Assembly (NCBI GenBank): GCA_021818505.1
Contig: JAKADX010000007.1
Location: 62,001-126,000 of the forward strand
Length of the DNA: 64,000 bases
Direction: 5' to 3'
From: Pseudomonadota bacterium
Lineage (GTDB): Bacteria; Pseudomonadota; Alphaproteobacteria; Acetobacterales; Acetobacteraceae
Of this stretch, positions 10,927 through 18,699 are shown in pieces. The notes under the pieces are model-generated. The model was not told the DNA's origin, ran no database searches, and worked only from the letters and a program-made list of their open reading frames with translations. Numbering within the stretch: the stretch's first letter is position 1; the number at the start of each line of letters is the position of its first letter. Made by a program: the position numbers and the translations under genes.

Positions 10927-11238
10927 CTACCCCGGCACCAGCGACGTGGTGCGATACAGCGCGCGCACCGGCAGCGCGAGGTCGATGCTGGCGATGCGGA
11001 GCGTCTCGCCGTCGCCGCAGACGATCGGCTGCGCCGGCCAGTCGCCGGCATCATCCCGGCGGAACAGTTCGACCTCGATGCGCGTGCTGGGCACGACCAG
11101 GATTTCGCGCAGGCCCGGCAGCGTCGTGTAGCTCCAGATATTCGCGCGGGTTTCGATGTAGTCGTTGGGCGGGAGGATTTCCGCGAGCAGCACCGGCTCC
11201 GCCATCTCGTGCCCGCCGCGCGCCGGCGCGCGGGTCAT
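10927..11238 (-). pseudogene. Uma2-family endonuclease-like protein, N-terminally truncated
   Basis: The 103-residue frame matches only the C-terminal half of Uma2 (DUF820) proteins: AEPVLLAEILPPND corresponds to the PVLLxEILSP strand of the PD-(D/E)XK-like fold, then ANIWSYTTLPGLREILVV and ALPVRALYRTTSL. Full-length members are about 185-200 residues; the N-terminal ~90, including the first catalytic acidic residue, are missing and the DNA upstream belongs to the next gene. It is best read as a decayed remnant, though a 103-residue product from ATG 11238 could still be made. It is 14 bases behind the membrane-protein gene. Confidence 0.7.
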
Positions 11239-11252
11239 GGCAATGAGCTGCC

Positions 11253-13046
11253 TCAGCCGGGCGTTACGCGGAACAGTTGCACCCGATGGCCGGCATAGAT
11301 CAATTCGAGCCGCGCCGGGTCGGGGCTGCCCGGCTGCCGGCGATTCATCACATAGACGTAGTCATAGTCCTGCGGCCAGTTGCGCCAGTAGATGCGCCCG
11401 CTCGGGGCGTAATCGAGCGTCCTCGGCGCAATGTCGTGCGGCGGGGGGTGCAGCAGATCGGGCAGCGCGACCGGGTCGGCCGTCGTCTCCCCGGTCTTGC
11501 CGCGATAGGGCGGCCTGACCACGAGAATCTGACCGAACGGATTGGAATATTCGATCGACACGAGGCTCGCCCGCTCGATCAGGGCAAGAGAGGGCAATTG
11601 GCGGACGGCGCGCAGGGCCATGTCTTCGCCGGGGTAATCGGCGGCGACCAGGATGCGGCTGCCCGGCCGGATCAGGGGCAGCGAGGTGACGACATCGCGC
11701 ACCACGCGGTCATAGCGCAGGAACGCCGCCTCCACCGTCGCGGTGCGGAACAGCAGCAGGGCGGCGAGAACGGCGAGGAACGCGCTCCGGGCCCGGGCCG
11801 TGGGCAGGTCCCAACGCAGCATCCCGCACAGCACGAACACCATGCCCGTCGGCATCCGCGCGGCCGCGCCCCAGGAGCCCAGCCCCGAATTCGGCACCAC
11901 CAGGAAGGTCACGCCGCCCAGTGCCAGGAAAACCCATCCGGCAGCCGGCAGCGAGACCGCGCGCCAGCGCACCGCCCAGGCCAGCCCTGCGGCCAGGCCC
12001 ATGAGGAACAGGATGTCGAGCCGTGGCGCGTAGGCCTCGACCAGCATCCGCAGCCCCTCCAGGCGGCTGTGAATGCCGCCCCAGCGCCACGGATCCGCAG
12101 CATCGTGGGACCCGCCGCCCCACCCGGCCGCCAGCATCGGCAGCGCCACCGTGAAGGGCAGCAGCAACGCCGCCGCGTCGGCCATGAGCCGCCGCGGACC
12201 CGTGGGTCGGCTGCTCAGCCGCGCGATCTCGATGCTGGTGATCGCGAGTCCGTAAATGCCGAGTGCCACGAGATGGCTCAGGAACAACGCCACCACGAAG
12301 CCGCAGGAGACAATGCCGCGCAGCCACGCCGGCCGATCGCGCAGCGCGAGCCAGGCGGCGATGGCGAACAGCGCCAGCCCGACGCCGAACTGGTAGTTCA
12401 CCACGCCCATCTTGGTGATGTAGTTGGCGACGAACAGCGTCGCGAGCAGCGGGCCCAGCGACCACTGCCCGTGCATTGCCCGCGCGATCGCGAACGGGCC
12501 GGTCAGCAGCAGCAGGGTCTCGACGATCAGGAATGCTTTCCCAGCCGCGAAGATGCCGATCGCGCGCGCCAGCGGCGGCACGACGATGTCCATCGCCAGA
12601 TTCGGGATCAGCTTCCACTGGATCGCGTAGAAGGCGTGCAGCGGCGAGGGCGCGTCACCCAGCGCAATGACATACATGCGCGCGAGATGGTTCAGGTAGT
12701 CGTCGAACGGCGGCAGGCGCGTGGCGAGCAGCGGCGCCAGCGCGATCAGGAACAGCGCCGCGGTCGCCGGCAGCAGCACGCCGGCCCGCACCGGCGCCAT
12801 CGGCCGTGATGCGGCGCCGGGTCGCGCCAGTTCCGCCGGCACGCGCCGCACTGCGAGCGCCGCCGCCAGCCCCAGCGGCAGGCCAAACCCCACCGCCACC
12901 CACCCGGCATGCCGCGCGTGTGCCAGCGAGGCCGCGACATCAACCGCCGCGATCACCGCGACGGCCACCAGCGCGCGGAAGGCGAGCAGCACCGATCTCG
13001 ACGGCGGGCGCAGGAACGGTTCGTCGGTGAAGGCAGTCAGGCTCAT
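11253..13046 (-). CDS. Polytopic membrane protein, possible GT-C type glycosyltransferase
   Basis: 597 residues with about ten to twelve predicted membrane spans (for example AVAVIAAVDVAASLA, LLPATAALFLIALAPLL, AFLIVETLLLLTGPFAIA) and a soluble C-terminal ~130 residues. The segment LPPFDDYLNHLARMYVI, in the first large loop after an early span, has the acidic residues and placing seen in GT-C glycosyltransferases that use polyprenyl-linked sugars, but I cannot assign a named family. ATG 13046 is the obvious start. It runs divergent from the dha operon. Confidence 0.75.
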   Translation of the reverse strand: MSLTAFTDEPFLRPPSRSVLLAFRALVAVAVIAAVDVAASLAHARHAGWVAVGFGLPLGLAAALAVRRVPAELARPGAASRPMAPVRAGVLLPATAALFLIALAPLLATRLPPFDDYLNHLARMYVIALGDAPSPLHAFYAIQWKLIPNLAMDIVVPPLARAIGIFAAGKAFLIVETLLLLTGPFAIARAMHGQWSLGPLLATLFVANYITKMGVVNYQFGVGLALFAIAAWLALRDRPAWLRGIVSCGFVVALFLSHLVALGIYGLAITSIEIARLSSRPTGPRRLMADAAALLLPFTVALPMLAAGWGGGSHDAADPWRWGGIHSRLEGLRMLVEAYAPRLDILFLMGLAAGLAWAVRWRAVSLPAAGWVFLALGGVTFLVVPNSGLGSWGAAARMPTGMVFVLCGMLRWDLPTARARSAFLAVLAALLLFRTATVEAAFLRYDRVVRDVVTSLPLIRPGSRILVAADYPGEDMALRAVRQLPSLALIERASLVSIEYSNPFGQILVVRPPYRGKTGETTADPVALPDLLHPPPHDIAPRTLDYAPSGRIYWRNWPQDYDYVYVMNRRQPGSPDPARLELIYAGHRVQLFRVTPG

Positions 13047-13113
13047 GCTGGGGTCCCGAACCGTGCCGCGCCTGCATGGCGTGGCGCCGGGGGCGGGGAC
13101 AATTCAAATTCGC

Positions 13114-13140
13114 CGCAGCAGTCTGGTTCATCGCAGCAGT
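13114..13140. promoter_or_regulatory. Direct repeat upstream of the dha operon
   Basis: CGCAGCAGT occurs twice, at 13114-13122 and 13132-13140, 18 bases apart, in the divergent region between the membrane-protein gene and dhaL. Repeats of this spacing can bind a regulator on nearly the same DNA face. No known DhaR-type activator gene is in the window, and no clear promoter hexamers were found. Confidence 0.3.
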
Positions 13141-13213
13141 GCGGGGCTTGTGCGTTCCCGGCATGATCGGCAAGGCTGGGCAGGAGAGAGCGGGAAGGGG
13201 CGTGCGTGTGCAG

Positions 13214-13807
13214 ATGGACGCAGCCGTCCGGCGCAGGCTGATCCGCGCGGTCGCCGAGGCGGAGATCGCCCACGCCGAAGAGTTGACCGCGCTCGATCAG
13301 GCGATCGGCGACGGCGATCACGGGATCAACATGCAGCGCGGCTGCGCGGCGGTGCTGGCCGATCTTGATCGGATCGCCGCGCTCGACCTGCCGCCGGCGC
13401 TGCACGCGGTCGGCCTGGCGCTGGTGACGAAGGTGGGCGGTGCCTCCGGCCCGCTGTTCGGCACGTTGTTCATGCAGCTCGGCAAAACCTTGCCGGCCCA
13501 GCCGACGCTCGCCGAGGCCACCGCCGCCCTCGCCGCCGCGATCGAGGCGGTCAAGGCGCGCGGCCGGTCCGATGTCGGCGCCAAGACCATGCTCGACGTG
13601 CTGGTGCCGGTGCTGGATGCGCTGCGCGTCGGCGGCGACGATCTGCGGACGCGGCTGCCGGCGGCGGCCGACGCCGCCTGCGCGGCGACCGCGCCGATGC
13701 AGGCGCGGCGCGGGCGTGCCGCCTTTCTCGGCGCGCGCAGCATCGGCCATGTCGATCCCGGCGCCCGCTCGGTCGCGGTGATGGTGCGGGCGCTGTGCGA
13801 GGCATGA
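13214..13807 (+). CDS. dhaL: Dihydroxyacetone kinase ADP-binding subunit DhaL
   Basis: 197 residues, close to E. coli DhaL (210). In PTS-type dihydroxyacetone kinase, DhaL carries a tightly bound ADP that is rephosphorylated by DhaM and passes the phosphate to dihydroxyacetone held by DhaK. The nucleotide/Mg loop is GDGDHGINM (residues 32-40, three Asp/His ligands); KVGGASGPLFG and DVGAKTMLDVL are the other conserved loops. I chose ATG 13214; in-frame GTG codons at 13202 and 13208 lie nearer to GGGAAGGGG and may be used. It is the first gene of five coupled genes; its stop overlaps the next start as ATGA. Confidence 0.93.
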   Translation: MDAAVRRRLIRAVAEAEIAHAEELTALDQAIGDGDHGINMQRGCAAVLADLDRIAALDLPPALHAVGLALVTKVGGASGPLFGTLFMQLGKTLPAQPTLAEATAALAAAIEAVKARGRSDVGAKTMLDVLVPVLDALRVGGDDLRTRLPAAADAACAATAPMQARRGRAAFLGARSIGHVDPGARSVAVMVRALCEA

Positions 13808-14193
13808 GCGGCCATGTTGGCATCGTGATCGTCTCGCACTCGCCCGACGTGGCGCGCGGGGCGGCCGAGATGGTGCGGCAGATGGTCGGACCCGAGGTGC
13901 CGCTCGGCTGGTGCGGCGGCGCGCCGGGTGGGGGCCTGGGCACCAGTGTCGAGGCGATCCTGGAGGCGATCGGGCGAGCGTGGTCGCCGGCCGGGGTCGC
14001 GATCCTGTTCGATCTCGGCGGGGCCGGGACCAACAGCGAGATGGCGGTCGAGATGCTGCCGCCGGAGCGGCAGGCGCGCGTCGCCATCTGCAACGCGCCC
14101 GTGGTGGAGGGCGCGGTGGTGGCGGCGGTGGAAGCGGCCGGCGGCGCGCCGCTCGCGCAGGTGCGCGCCGCGGCCGAGGCGCTGGCCGCGTGA
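13804..14193 (+). CDS. dhaM: PTS EIIA domain protein, DhaM-type (phosphotransferase subunit of dihydroxyacetone kinase)
   Basis: 129 residues, corresponding only to the first domain (mannose-type EIIA) of E. coli DhaM. The phosphorylated histidine is His12 in VIVSHSPDVARG. The glycine-rich CGGAPGGGLGTS and LFDLGGAGTNSEMA loops are typical. It would accept phosphate from HPr and give it to DhaL-ADP. E. coli DhaM continues into HPr and EI-like domains; here those are the next two separate genes. Start overlaps the dhaL stop (ATGA) and its own stop overlaps the following GTG start. Confidence 0.92.
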   Translation: MSGHVGIVIVSHSPDVARGAAEMVRQMVGPEVPLGWCGGAPGGGLGTSVEAILEAIGRAWSPAGVAILFDLGGAGTNSEMAVEMLPPERQARVAICNAPVVEGAVVAAVEAAGGAPLAQVRAAAEALAA

Positions 14194-14456
14194 GCGAGGC
14201 CGTGGCGATCACGCATCCGACCGGCCTGCACGCGCGCCCGGCGGTGAAGTTGACCATGTTGGCCAAGACGTTTCCCGTGCCCGTCGAACTGGCGCTGGCC
14301 GCGGAGGGGCCGTGGATCGACGCGAAAAGTGTGGTCAAGGTGATGGGCCTGAAGGCGCCTTGCGGTGCGGTGCTGCATGTCCGTGCGGCCGACCCGGCGG
14401 CAGTGGCCGCCCTGGTTGATCTGGTGCGACGCGGGTTCGACGATGGCGCGGGCTGA
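14190..14456 (+). CDS. HPr-family phosphocarrier protein
   Basis: 88 residues, full HPr length. The phospho-accepting histidine is His14 in TGLHARPAVKL, and Ser47 in IDAKSVVKVMGLKA matches the regulatory serine of HPr. It should carry phosphate from the neighbouring enzyme I to the EIIA-type DhaM. The start is a GTG overlapping the dhaM stop (GTGA), and its 3' end overlaps the enzyme I start by 14 bases, so the five genes are translationally linked. Whether it also serves the general alphaproteobacterial regulatory PTS cannot be told from this window. Confidence 0.92.
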   Translation: MSEAVAITHPTGLHARPAVKLTMLAKTFPVPVELALAAEGPWIDAKSVVKVMGLKAPCGAVLHVRAADPAAVAALVDLVRRGFDDGAG

Positions 14457-16008
14457 GGTCAGGGGCGTTCCAGCCGCACCCGGCATTGCCATCGGCACGG
14501 TGGCGCGGCTCGGCGCCGTGACTGCCCGCCGTCGTGTCGCAGGCGCGCCGGCGCAGGAGGCGGCGGCGCTGGTCTTCGCGATCAGCGCGGCGATCGGCGA
14601 ACTGACCGCACTCGCCGGGGCAACGGGCAGCGATGCGGCGGGGATCGTCGAGTTCCAGGTGGCGATGCTGCAGGATCCCGCCCTGCGCGCCCCGGCGCTG
14701 GATGCCATCGCTGCCTTCGTGCCCGCCGATGCGGCCTGGGCGGAGGCGCTGGCGCGGCAGGTGGCGGACTATGAGGCGGCCGAGGACGCCTATTTCCGCG
14801 CCCGCGCCGCCGATCTGCGCGACCTCGCGCAGCGGGTGCTGCGCCATCTCGGCGCCGCGACCGCGCTGCCTGAGGTGCCGCCGGGCGCGATCCTGCTCGC
14901 CGAGGACCTGACGCCGTCACTGTTCCTGCAAAGCGACTGGCGCGGCGGCGGCATCGCGCTCGCGGCCGGCAGCCCGGCCAGCCACGTCGCGATGCTGGCC
15001 CGTGCGCGCGGCGTGCCGATGGTGGTCGGGCTGGGGATGGTCGAGGCGACGGCGGGTGAGGCGGCGGTGCTGGACGGCGGCGCCGGGCTGCTGCTGCTCG
15101 GCCCGGACGACGCCGACCGGTCGCGGCTGGCCGCGCCGCCCGCGCCGGACCGTTCCGCCCTGCTGCACCGCCCCGCCGTGACCGCCGCCGGGCGGAAGGT
15201 CGCCGTGCTGCTCAATGTCAGCGACCCGGGCGAGCTGGACGAGTTGGATCCGGCGATGTGCGACGGCGTGGGCCTGGTCCGCACGGAACTGCTGTTCGCC
15301 GCCGGGCCGCCGGACGAGGACACCCAGGTCCGCGCCTATCGCCGGTTCCTCGACTGGGCGGGCGGGCGGCCGGTGACGATCCGCACGCTGGACGCCGGTG
15401 GCGACAAGCCGGTCCCGGGCCTGAGCGTGGCCGGCGAGGCCGATCCCTTTCTCGGCCAGCGCGGACTGCGCCTGTCGCTGGCGCGGCCGGAGGTATTCAC
15501 CGTGCAGTTGCGTGCCCTGGTCCGCGCCGCCGCGCACGGGACGCTGCACATTATGCTGCCGATGGTGACTGTCCCCGAGGAGTTGCAGGCCGCCCGTGCC
15601 CTGCTGGCCGAGGCCGCCGCCGACATCGGGCGGCCGGCGCCGCCGCTCGGGATCATGGTGGAGGTGCCCGCCGCGGCGCTGGCGATCGGGCGGTTCGATG
15701 CCGCGTTCTTCGCGATCGGCACCAACGACCTGGTGCAGTACGTCACCGCCAGCGCCCGCGATATCGCCGCCGTCGCCCCGCTCGCCGACCCGCGCAACCC
15801 GGCAGTGCTGCGGCTGATCGCGGAGGTGGCCGTGCATGGCGCGCGCACGGGGCGGGAGGTGAGCGTGTGCGGCGACGCGGCGGGCGATCCGGCGTTGGTG
15901 CCGCTGCTGCTCGATGCCGGGATCGCGCGGCTGTCGATGGCGCCGAACGCGGTCGGCGAGGTGAAGGCGGCGATCGCGGCCCATGGCCGGGAGGGGACGA
16001 TGCCATGA
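14443..16008 (+). CDS. PTS enzyme I (phosphoenolpyruvate--protein phosphotransferase)
   Basis: 521 residues, about 50 shorter than E. coli enzyme I. It takes phosphate from PEP and gives it to HPr. The phosphohistidine is His181 in GSPASHVAMLARARGVP. PEP-site motifs follow: GLVRTELLF, LDAGGDKPVPG, EVPAAALAI, GTNDLVQY and the catalytic Cys476 in VCGDAAGDP. All residues needed for activity therefore appear present. The GGRTSH of typical enzymes is here GSPASH. ATG 14443 begins inside the HPr gene; the stop overlaps dhaK (ATGA). Genetic placement indicates that it is dedicated to dihydroxyacetone phosphorylation. Confidence 0.92.
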   Translation: MARAEVRGVPAAPGIAIGTVARLGAVTARRRVAGAPAQEAAALVFAISAAIGELTALAGATGSDAAGIVEFQVAMLQDPALRAPALDAIAAFVPADAAWAEALARQVADYEAAEDAYFRARAADLRDLAQRVLRHLGAATALPEVPPGAILLAEDLTPSLFLQSDWRGGGIALAAGSPASHVAMLARARGVPMVVGLGMVEATAGEAAVLDGGAGLLLLGPDDADRSRLAAPPAPDRSALLHRPAVTAAGRKVAVLLNVSDPGELDELDPAMCDGVGLVRTELLFAAGPPDEDTQVRAYRRFLDWAGGRPVTIRTLDAGGDKPVPGLSVAGEADPFLGQRGLRLSLARPEVFTVQLRALVRAAAHGTLHIMLPMVTVPEELQAARALLAEAAADIGRPAPPLGIMVEVPAAALAIGRFDAAFFAIGTNDLVQYVTASARDIAAVAPLADPRNPAVLRLIAEVAVHGARTGREVSVCGDAAGDPALVPLLLDAGIARLSMAPNAVGEVKAAIAAHGREGTMP

Positions 16009-16994
16009 AGAAGTTTCTCAATTCACCCGAGACGATCCTGGCCGACGCGCTCGACGGCTTCGCCACGGCCCATGCCGCGCTGGTCACGCTTGGGTCACAG
16101 CGGCAGTTCGTCCGGCGGGTGGCACTGACGCCGGGGAAGGTCGGGCTGCTGTCCGGCGGCGGATCGGGCCATGAGCCGCTGCACGCGGGCTTCGTCGGGC
16201 ATGGGATGCTGGACGCGGCCTGCCCCGGCGAGGTCTTCACCGCGCCCACGCCCGACCAGATGCTGGCGGCGGCGCAGGAAATCGACACCGGCGCGGGCGT
16301 GCTGTTCATCGTCAAGAACTACGAAGGTGACGTCATGAACTTCGACATGGCGCGCGAGATGTTCGGCGGGCGCGTGGAGACCGTGCTGACCGACGACGAC
16401 GTGGCGGTGGAGACATCCACCTACTCGCTCGGCCGGCGCGGGGTCGCCGGCACGCTGGTGGTCGAAAAGATCGTAGGTGCCGCTGCCGAACAGGGGCGCG
16501 ACCTGGCGTCCCTCGCCGCGTTGGGGACGCGGGTGAACAGGGCGACGCGGTCGATGGGTGTGGCACTGACCAGTTGCACCGTGCCTGCCGCCGGTCATCC
16601 GACCTTTACGATCGGCGATGACGAGATTGAGATCGGCGTGGGCATCCATGGCGAGCCGGGGCGCAGGCGCGAGAGGCTGCGGCCGGCCGACGCGCTGGCC
16701 GAGGAGATGATCGCCGCGATCGCCTCCGATCTCGGCGATGCCGCGTCGGGCGAGGTGCTGCTGCTGGTCAACGGTTTCGGCGCGACGCCGCTGATGGAGC
16801 TGTACCTGATGTTTCACGCGGCGCTGCGCGTGCTGGAGCGGCGCGGCGCGCGCGTGGCGCGGTCGCTGGTGGGCAACTACGTCACCTCGCTGGATATGGC
16901 CGGATGTTCGCTGACGGTGACGGGTCTGGACGCCGAGATGATGGCGTTGTGGGACGCGCCGGTGCATACGCCGGCGCTGCGCTGGGGCGTGTAA
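16005..16994 (+). CDS. dhaK: Dihydroxyacetone kinase substrate-binding subunit DhaK
   Basis: 329 residues. Binds dihydroxyacetone covalently as a hemiaminal on a histidine and receives phosphate from DhaL-ADP. That histidine is His215 in GVGIHGEPG (E. coli His218), and GGGSGHEPLH supplies His56, the catalytic residue numbered identically in E. coli. LFIVKNYEGDVMNFDMA and LVNGFGATPLMELYL are further DhaK signatures. The start overlaps the enzyme I stop. In most dha operons dhaK comes first; here it is last. A cyclase-family gene follows after 16 bases, with its own GGGAGCGAG ribosome-binding site. Confidence 0.94.
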   Translation: MKKFLNSPETILADALDGFATAHAALVTLGSQRQFVRRVALTPGKVGLLSGGGSGHEPLHAGFVGHGMLDAACPGEVFTAPTPDQMLAAAQEIDTGAGVLFIVKNYEGDVMNFDMAREMFGGRVETVLTDDDVAVETSTYSLGRRGVAGTLVVEKIVGAAAEQGRDLASLAALGTRVNRATRSMGVALTSCTVPAAGHPTFTIGDDEIEIGVGIHGEPGRRRERLRPADALAEEMIAAIASDLGDAASGEVLLLVNGFGATPLMELYLMFHAALRVLERRGARVARSLVGNYVTSLDMAGCSLTVTGLDAEMMALWDAPVHTPALRWGV

Positions 16995-17010
16995 GCAACG
17001 GGAGCGAGCG

Positions 17011-17985
17011 ATGTGTACACCGAGCTATGTCGACGAGGCGATGAAGCGCAAGATCGCTGCGTACGGCGCGAAATTCCGCGAGGTGACGGCCAGCCCCTTC
17101 GGCGCGGAGGATCAGATCGGAATGCTGAACCTGATCGACGCTGCCTCCCGCGATGCGATCGTCTCGCGCGCCGATGCATCGCGCGTGTTCGATCTCTCGG
17201 TCGATCACTTCGTCGGCATGCCCGGCTGGCTGGCGGCGGGCGACCCGCCGTACCAGTTCTGGATGACGCACACGCCCGGCGGCGAGGTACAGACTGACTC
17301 CATGCATGTCGGCCGCGCCACCAATGAGCTGGTGTCGTATTCGGGCGATGCGGTGTCGATGTACACGCATTGCGGAACGCATATCGATACGCTCAACCAC
17401 TTCGGCTACAACGGCAAGATATTCAACGGCTTCGAGGCGGCGAAGCATATCGGCAGCCGCGCCTGGGGTGTCGCCGGTGCCGAGAAGCATCCGCCGGTCA
17501 TCGCGCGCGGCGTGCTGCTGGACGTGGCGGCGCTGCATGGCGTGGACGTTCTGCCCGACAGTCACGGCATCGGCCCCGACGACCTCAAGGGCTGCCTGCT
17601 GCGCCAGGGCTCGTCGCTGCGCCCCGGCGACGTCGTGCTGGTGCGCACGGGGCAGATGCGCAAATGGCCCGACCCGGCGCGCTTCATGCCGAACCCGCCG
17701 GGGATGAACCGGGCCGGGGCAGAGTTCCTGTGCCAGCACGGCGCGATCACCATCGGCACCGACACCGCGTCGTTCGAGCATCTTCCGTCCGCCGAACCCG
17801 GCAACTGGATGCCGGTGCACTGCTACATGCTGGCCGAAGCCGGGGTTTCGATCATGGAGATGGCGTATTTGGAGGAGATTGCCGCCGAACGCCTCTATGA
17901 GTTCGCGTTCTTCGGCGCCTGCATCCGTCTGCGCGGCGCCACGGGCGCGCCGATGCGGCCGGTGGTGATGCCGCTGCGCAAGTAG
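17011..17985 (+). CDS. Cyclase-family (kynurenine formamidase-like) metal hydrolase
   Basis: 324 residues, PF04199 type. The signature THCGTHIDTLNHFG gives the HxGTHxDxxxH-like metal site with several histidines and an aspartate. The family includes formamidases and other small amide or ester hydrolases, usually zinc- or manganese-dependent and cytoplasmic; substrate cannot be predicted. Located 16 bases after dhaK, so it may be the last gene of that transcript, though a link with dihydroxyacetone metabolism is not obvious. A second, shorter member of the same family lies at 22184. Confidence 0.88.
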   Translation: MCTPSYVDEAMKRKIAAYGAKFREVTASPFGAEDQIGMLNLIDAASRDAIVSRADASRVFDLSVDHFVGMPGWLAAGDPPYQFWMTHTPGGEVQTDSMHVGRATNELVSYSGDAVSMYTHCGTHIDTLNHFGYNGKIFNGFEAAKHIGSRAWGVAGAEKHPPVIARGVLLDVAALHGVDVLPDSHGIGPDDLKGCLLRQGSSLRPGDVVLVRTGQMRKWPDPARFMPNPPGMNRAGAEFLCQHGAITIGTDTASFEHLPSAEPGNWMPVHCYMLAEAGVSIMEMAYLEEIAAERLYEFAFFGACIRLRGATGAPMRPVVMPLRK

Positions 17986-18001
17986 GGGCGGATGTAGCGG
18001 A

Positions 18002-18367
18002 TCATCCGGTGGCGCAACTGACCTCGTCCCAGGCCTGCACGGTCAGATGGCGAACGATGCGGCCATCACGCAGATCGAGCGTCATCGCCGAGAGCACCCT
18101 GCAGCCGTCCGGATAGACGCAGGTCTCCACGAACGCGACGCGCTGCGCGCCGATCACCTCGTGCGCGATTGCGTGGGTCATCTCGCGCGCGCAGATGTCG
18201 CGCCAGAACTCCGCGATCGCCGCGCGGCCGATCAGCCGCATGGGCGTGCTGGGCGGGCGGTTGCGGTCCACGATCGTCATTTCCGCGTCGTCGGCATAGA
18301 GGCCGGCGAGCGCGGTGGCATCGCTGGTCTCCAATGCGCGCTTCAGGCGAGGGAAATCGAATTGCAT
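18002..18367 (-). CDS. NTF2/SnoaL-like small protein
   Basis: 121 residues with the cone-shaped alpha+beta pattern of the SnoaL-like/NTF2 superfamily: FPRLKRALETSDATALAGLY, DDAEMTIVDRN, GRAAIAEFWRDIC, then strands ending in HLTVQAWDEV. Members are small isomerases, cyclases, hydrolases or ligand-binding proteins, so function is open. ATG 18367 has GGAGG seven bases upstream. It is convergent with the cyclase gene. Confidence 0.8.
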   Translation of the reverse strand: MQFDFPRLKRALETSDATALAGLYADDAEMTIVDRNRPPSTPMRLIGRAAIAEFWRDICAREMTHAIAHEVIGAQRVAFVETCVYPDGCRVLSAMTLDLRDGRIVRHLTVQAWDEVSCATG

Positions 18368-18424
18368 CGGCAGGCCTCCGGACCGGAGACGGGGTGGCGC
18401 GCCTCGGTCATTGAAAGAAAATTT

Positions 18425-18454
18425 AGTCTATTGCGTCCCAACGCATCGGCTCAA
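18425..18454 (-). promoter_or_regulatory. Candidate promoter of the SnoaL-like gene
   Basis: On the minus strand TTGAGC (18449-18454) and TAGACT (18425-18430) are separated by 18 bases, a fair match to a sigma70-type promoter, followed by an AT-rich start region. It lies 58 bases before the start codon. Confidence 0.45.
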
Positions 18455-18629
18455 GCACGACCGCTGACGCCGCACGGCGTCATCGCCAGCCATTCGGCCC
18501 CAGGCGGGGATCGGCGGTCGCGCGGCGCCGAGCGATGGTACGGTCCCGCCGGGTCGCGATCTGAGACGCGGTGACGGGTCGGGTGCCGTGACGGCGCGCA
18601 CCGGCAGACACGATGTTAAGGAACAAGTA

Positions 18630-18649
18630 GCGAACGCTTAAGCATTCGC
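18630..18649. promoter_or_regulatory. 20-base imperfect palindrome before the GT2/GT9 gene
   Basis: GCGAA, C, GCTTAAGC, A, TTCGC: all positions pair except one C/A. The AT-rich centre and position 51 bases before the start codon suggest a repressor or activator site. No regulator gene is adjacent. Confidence 0.35.
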
Positions 18650-18699
18650 GCGTCAGATCGCCCCGCCGTCACCCCCCCAGCGACCGCAGGACCGCGATC

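Larger units (their letters stand above)
18368..18699. other. 332-base intergenic control region
   Basis: Divergent region between the SnoaL-like gene and the large glycosyltransferase gene. It contains an AT-rich block (18412-18435) with a candidate promoter for the former and an imperfect palindrome at 18630-18649 near the latter. No open frame, tRNA or other RNA gene is recognisable. Confidence 0.6.
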
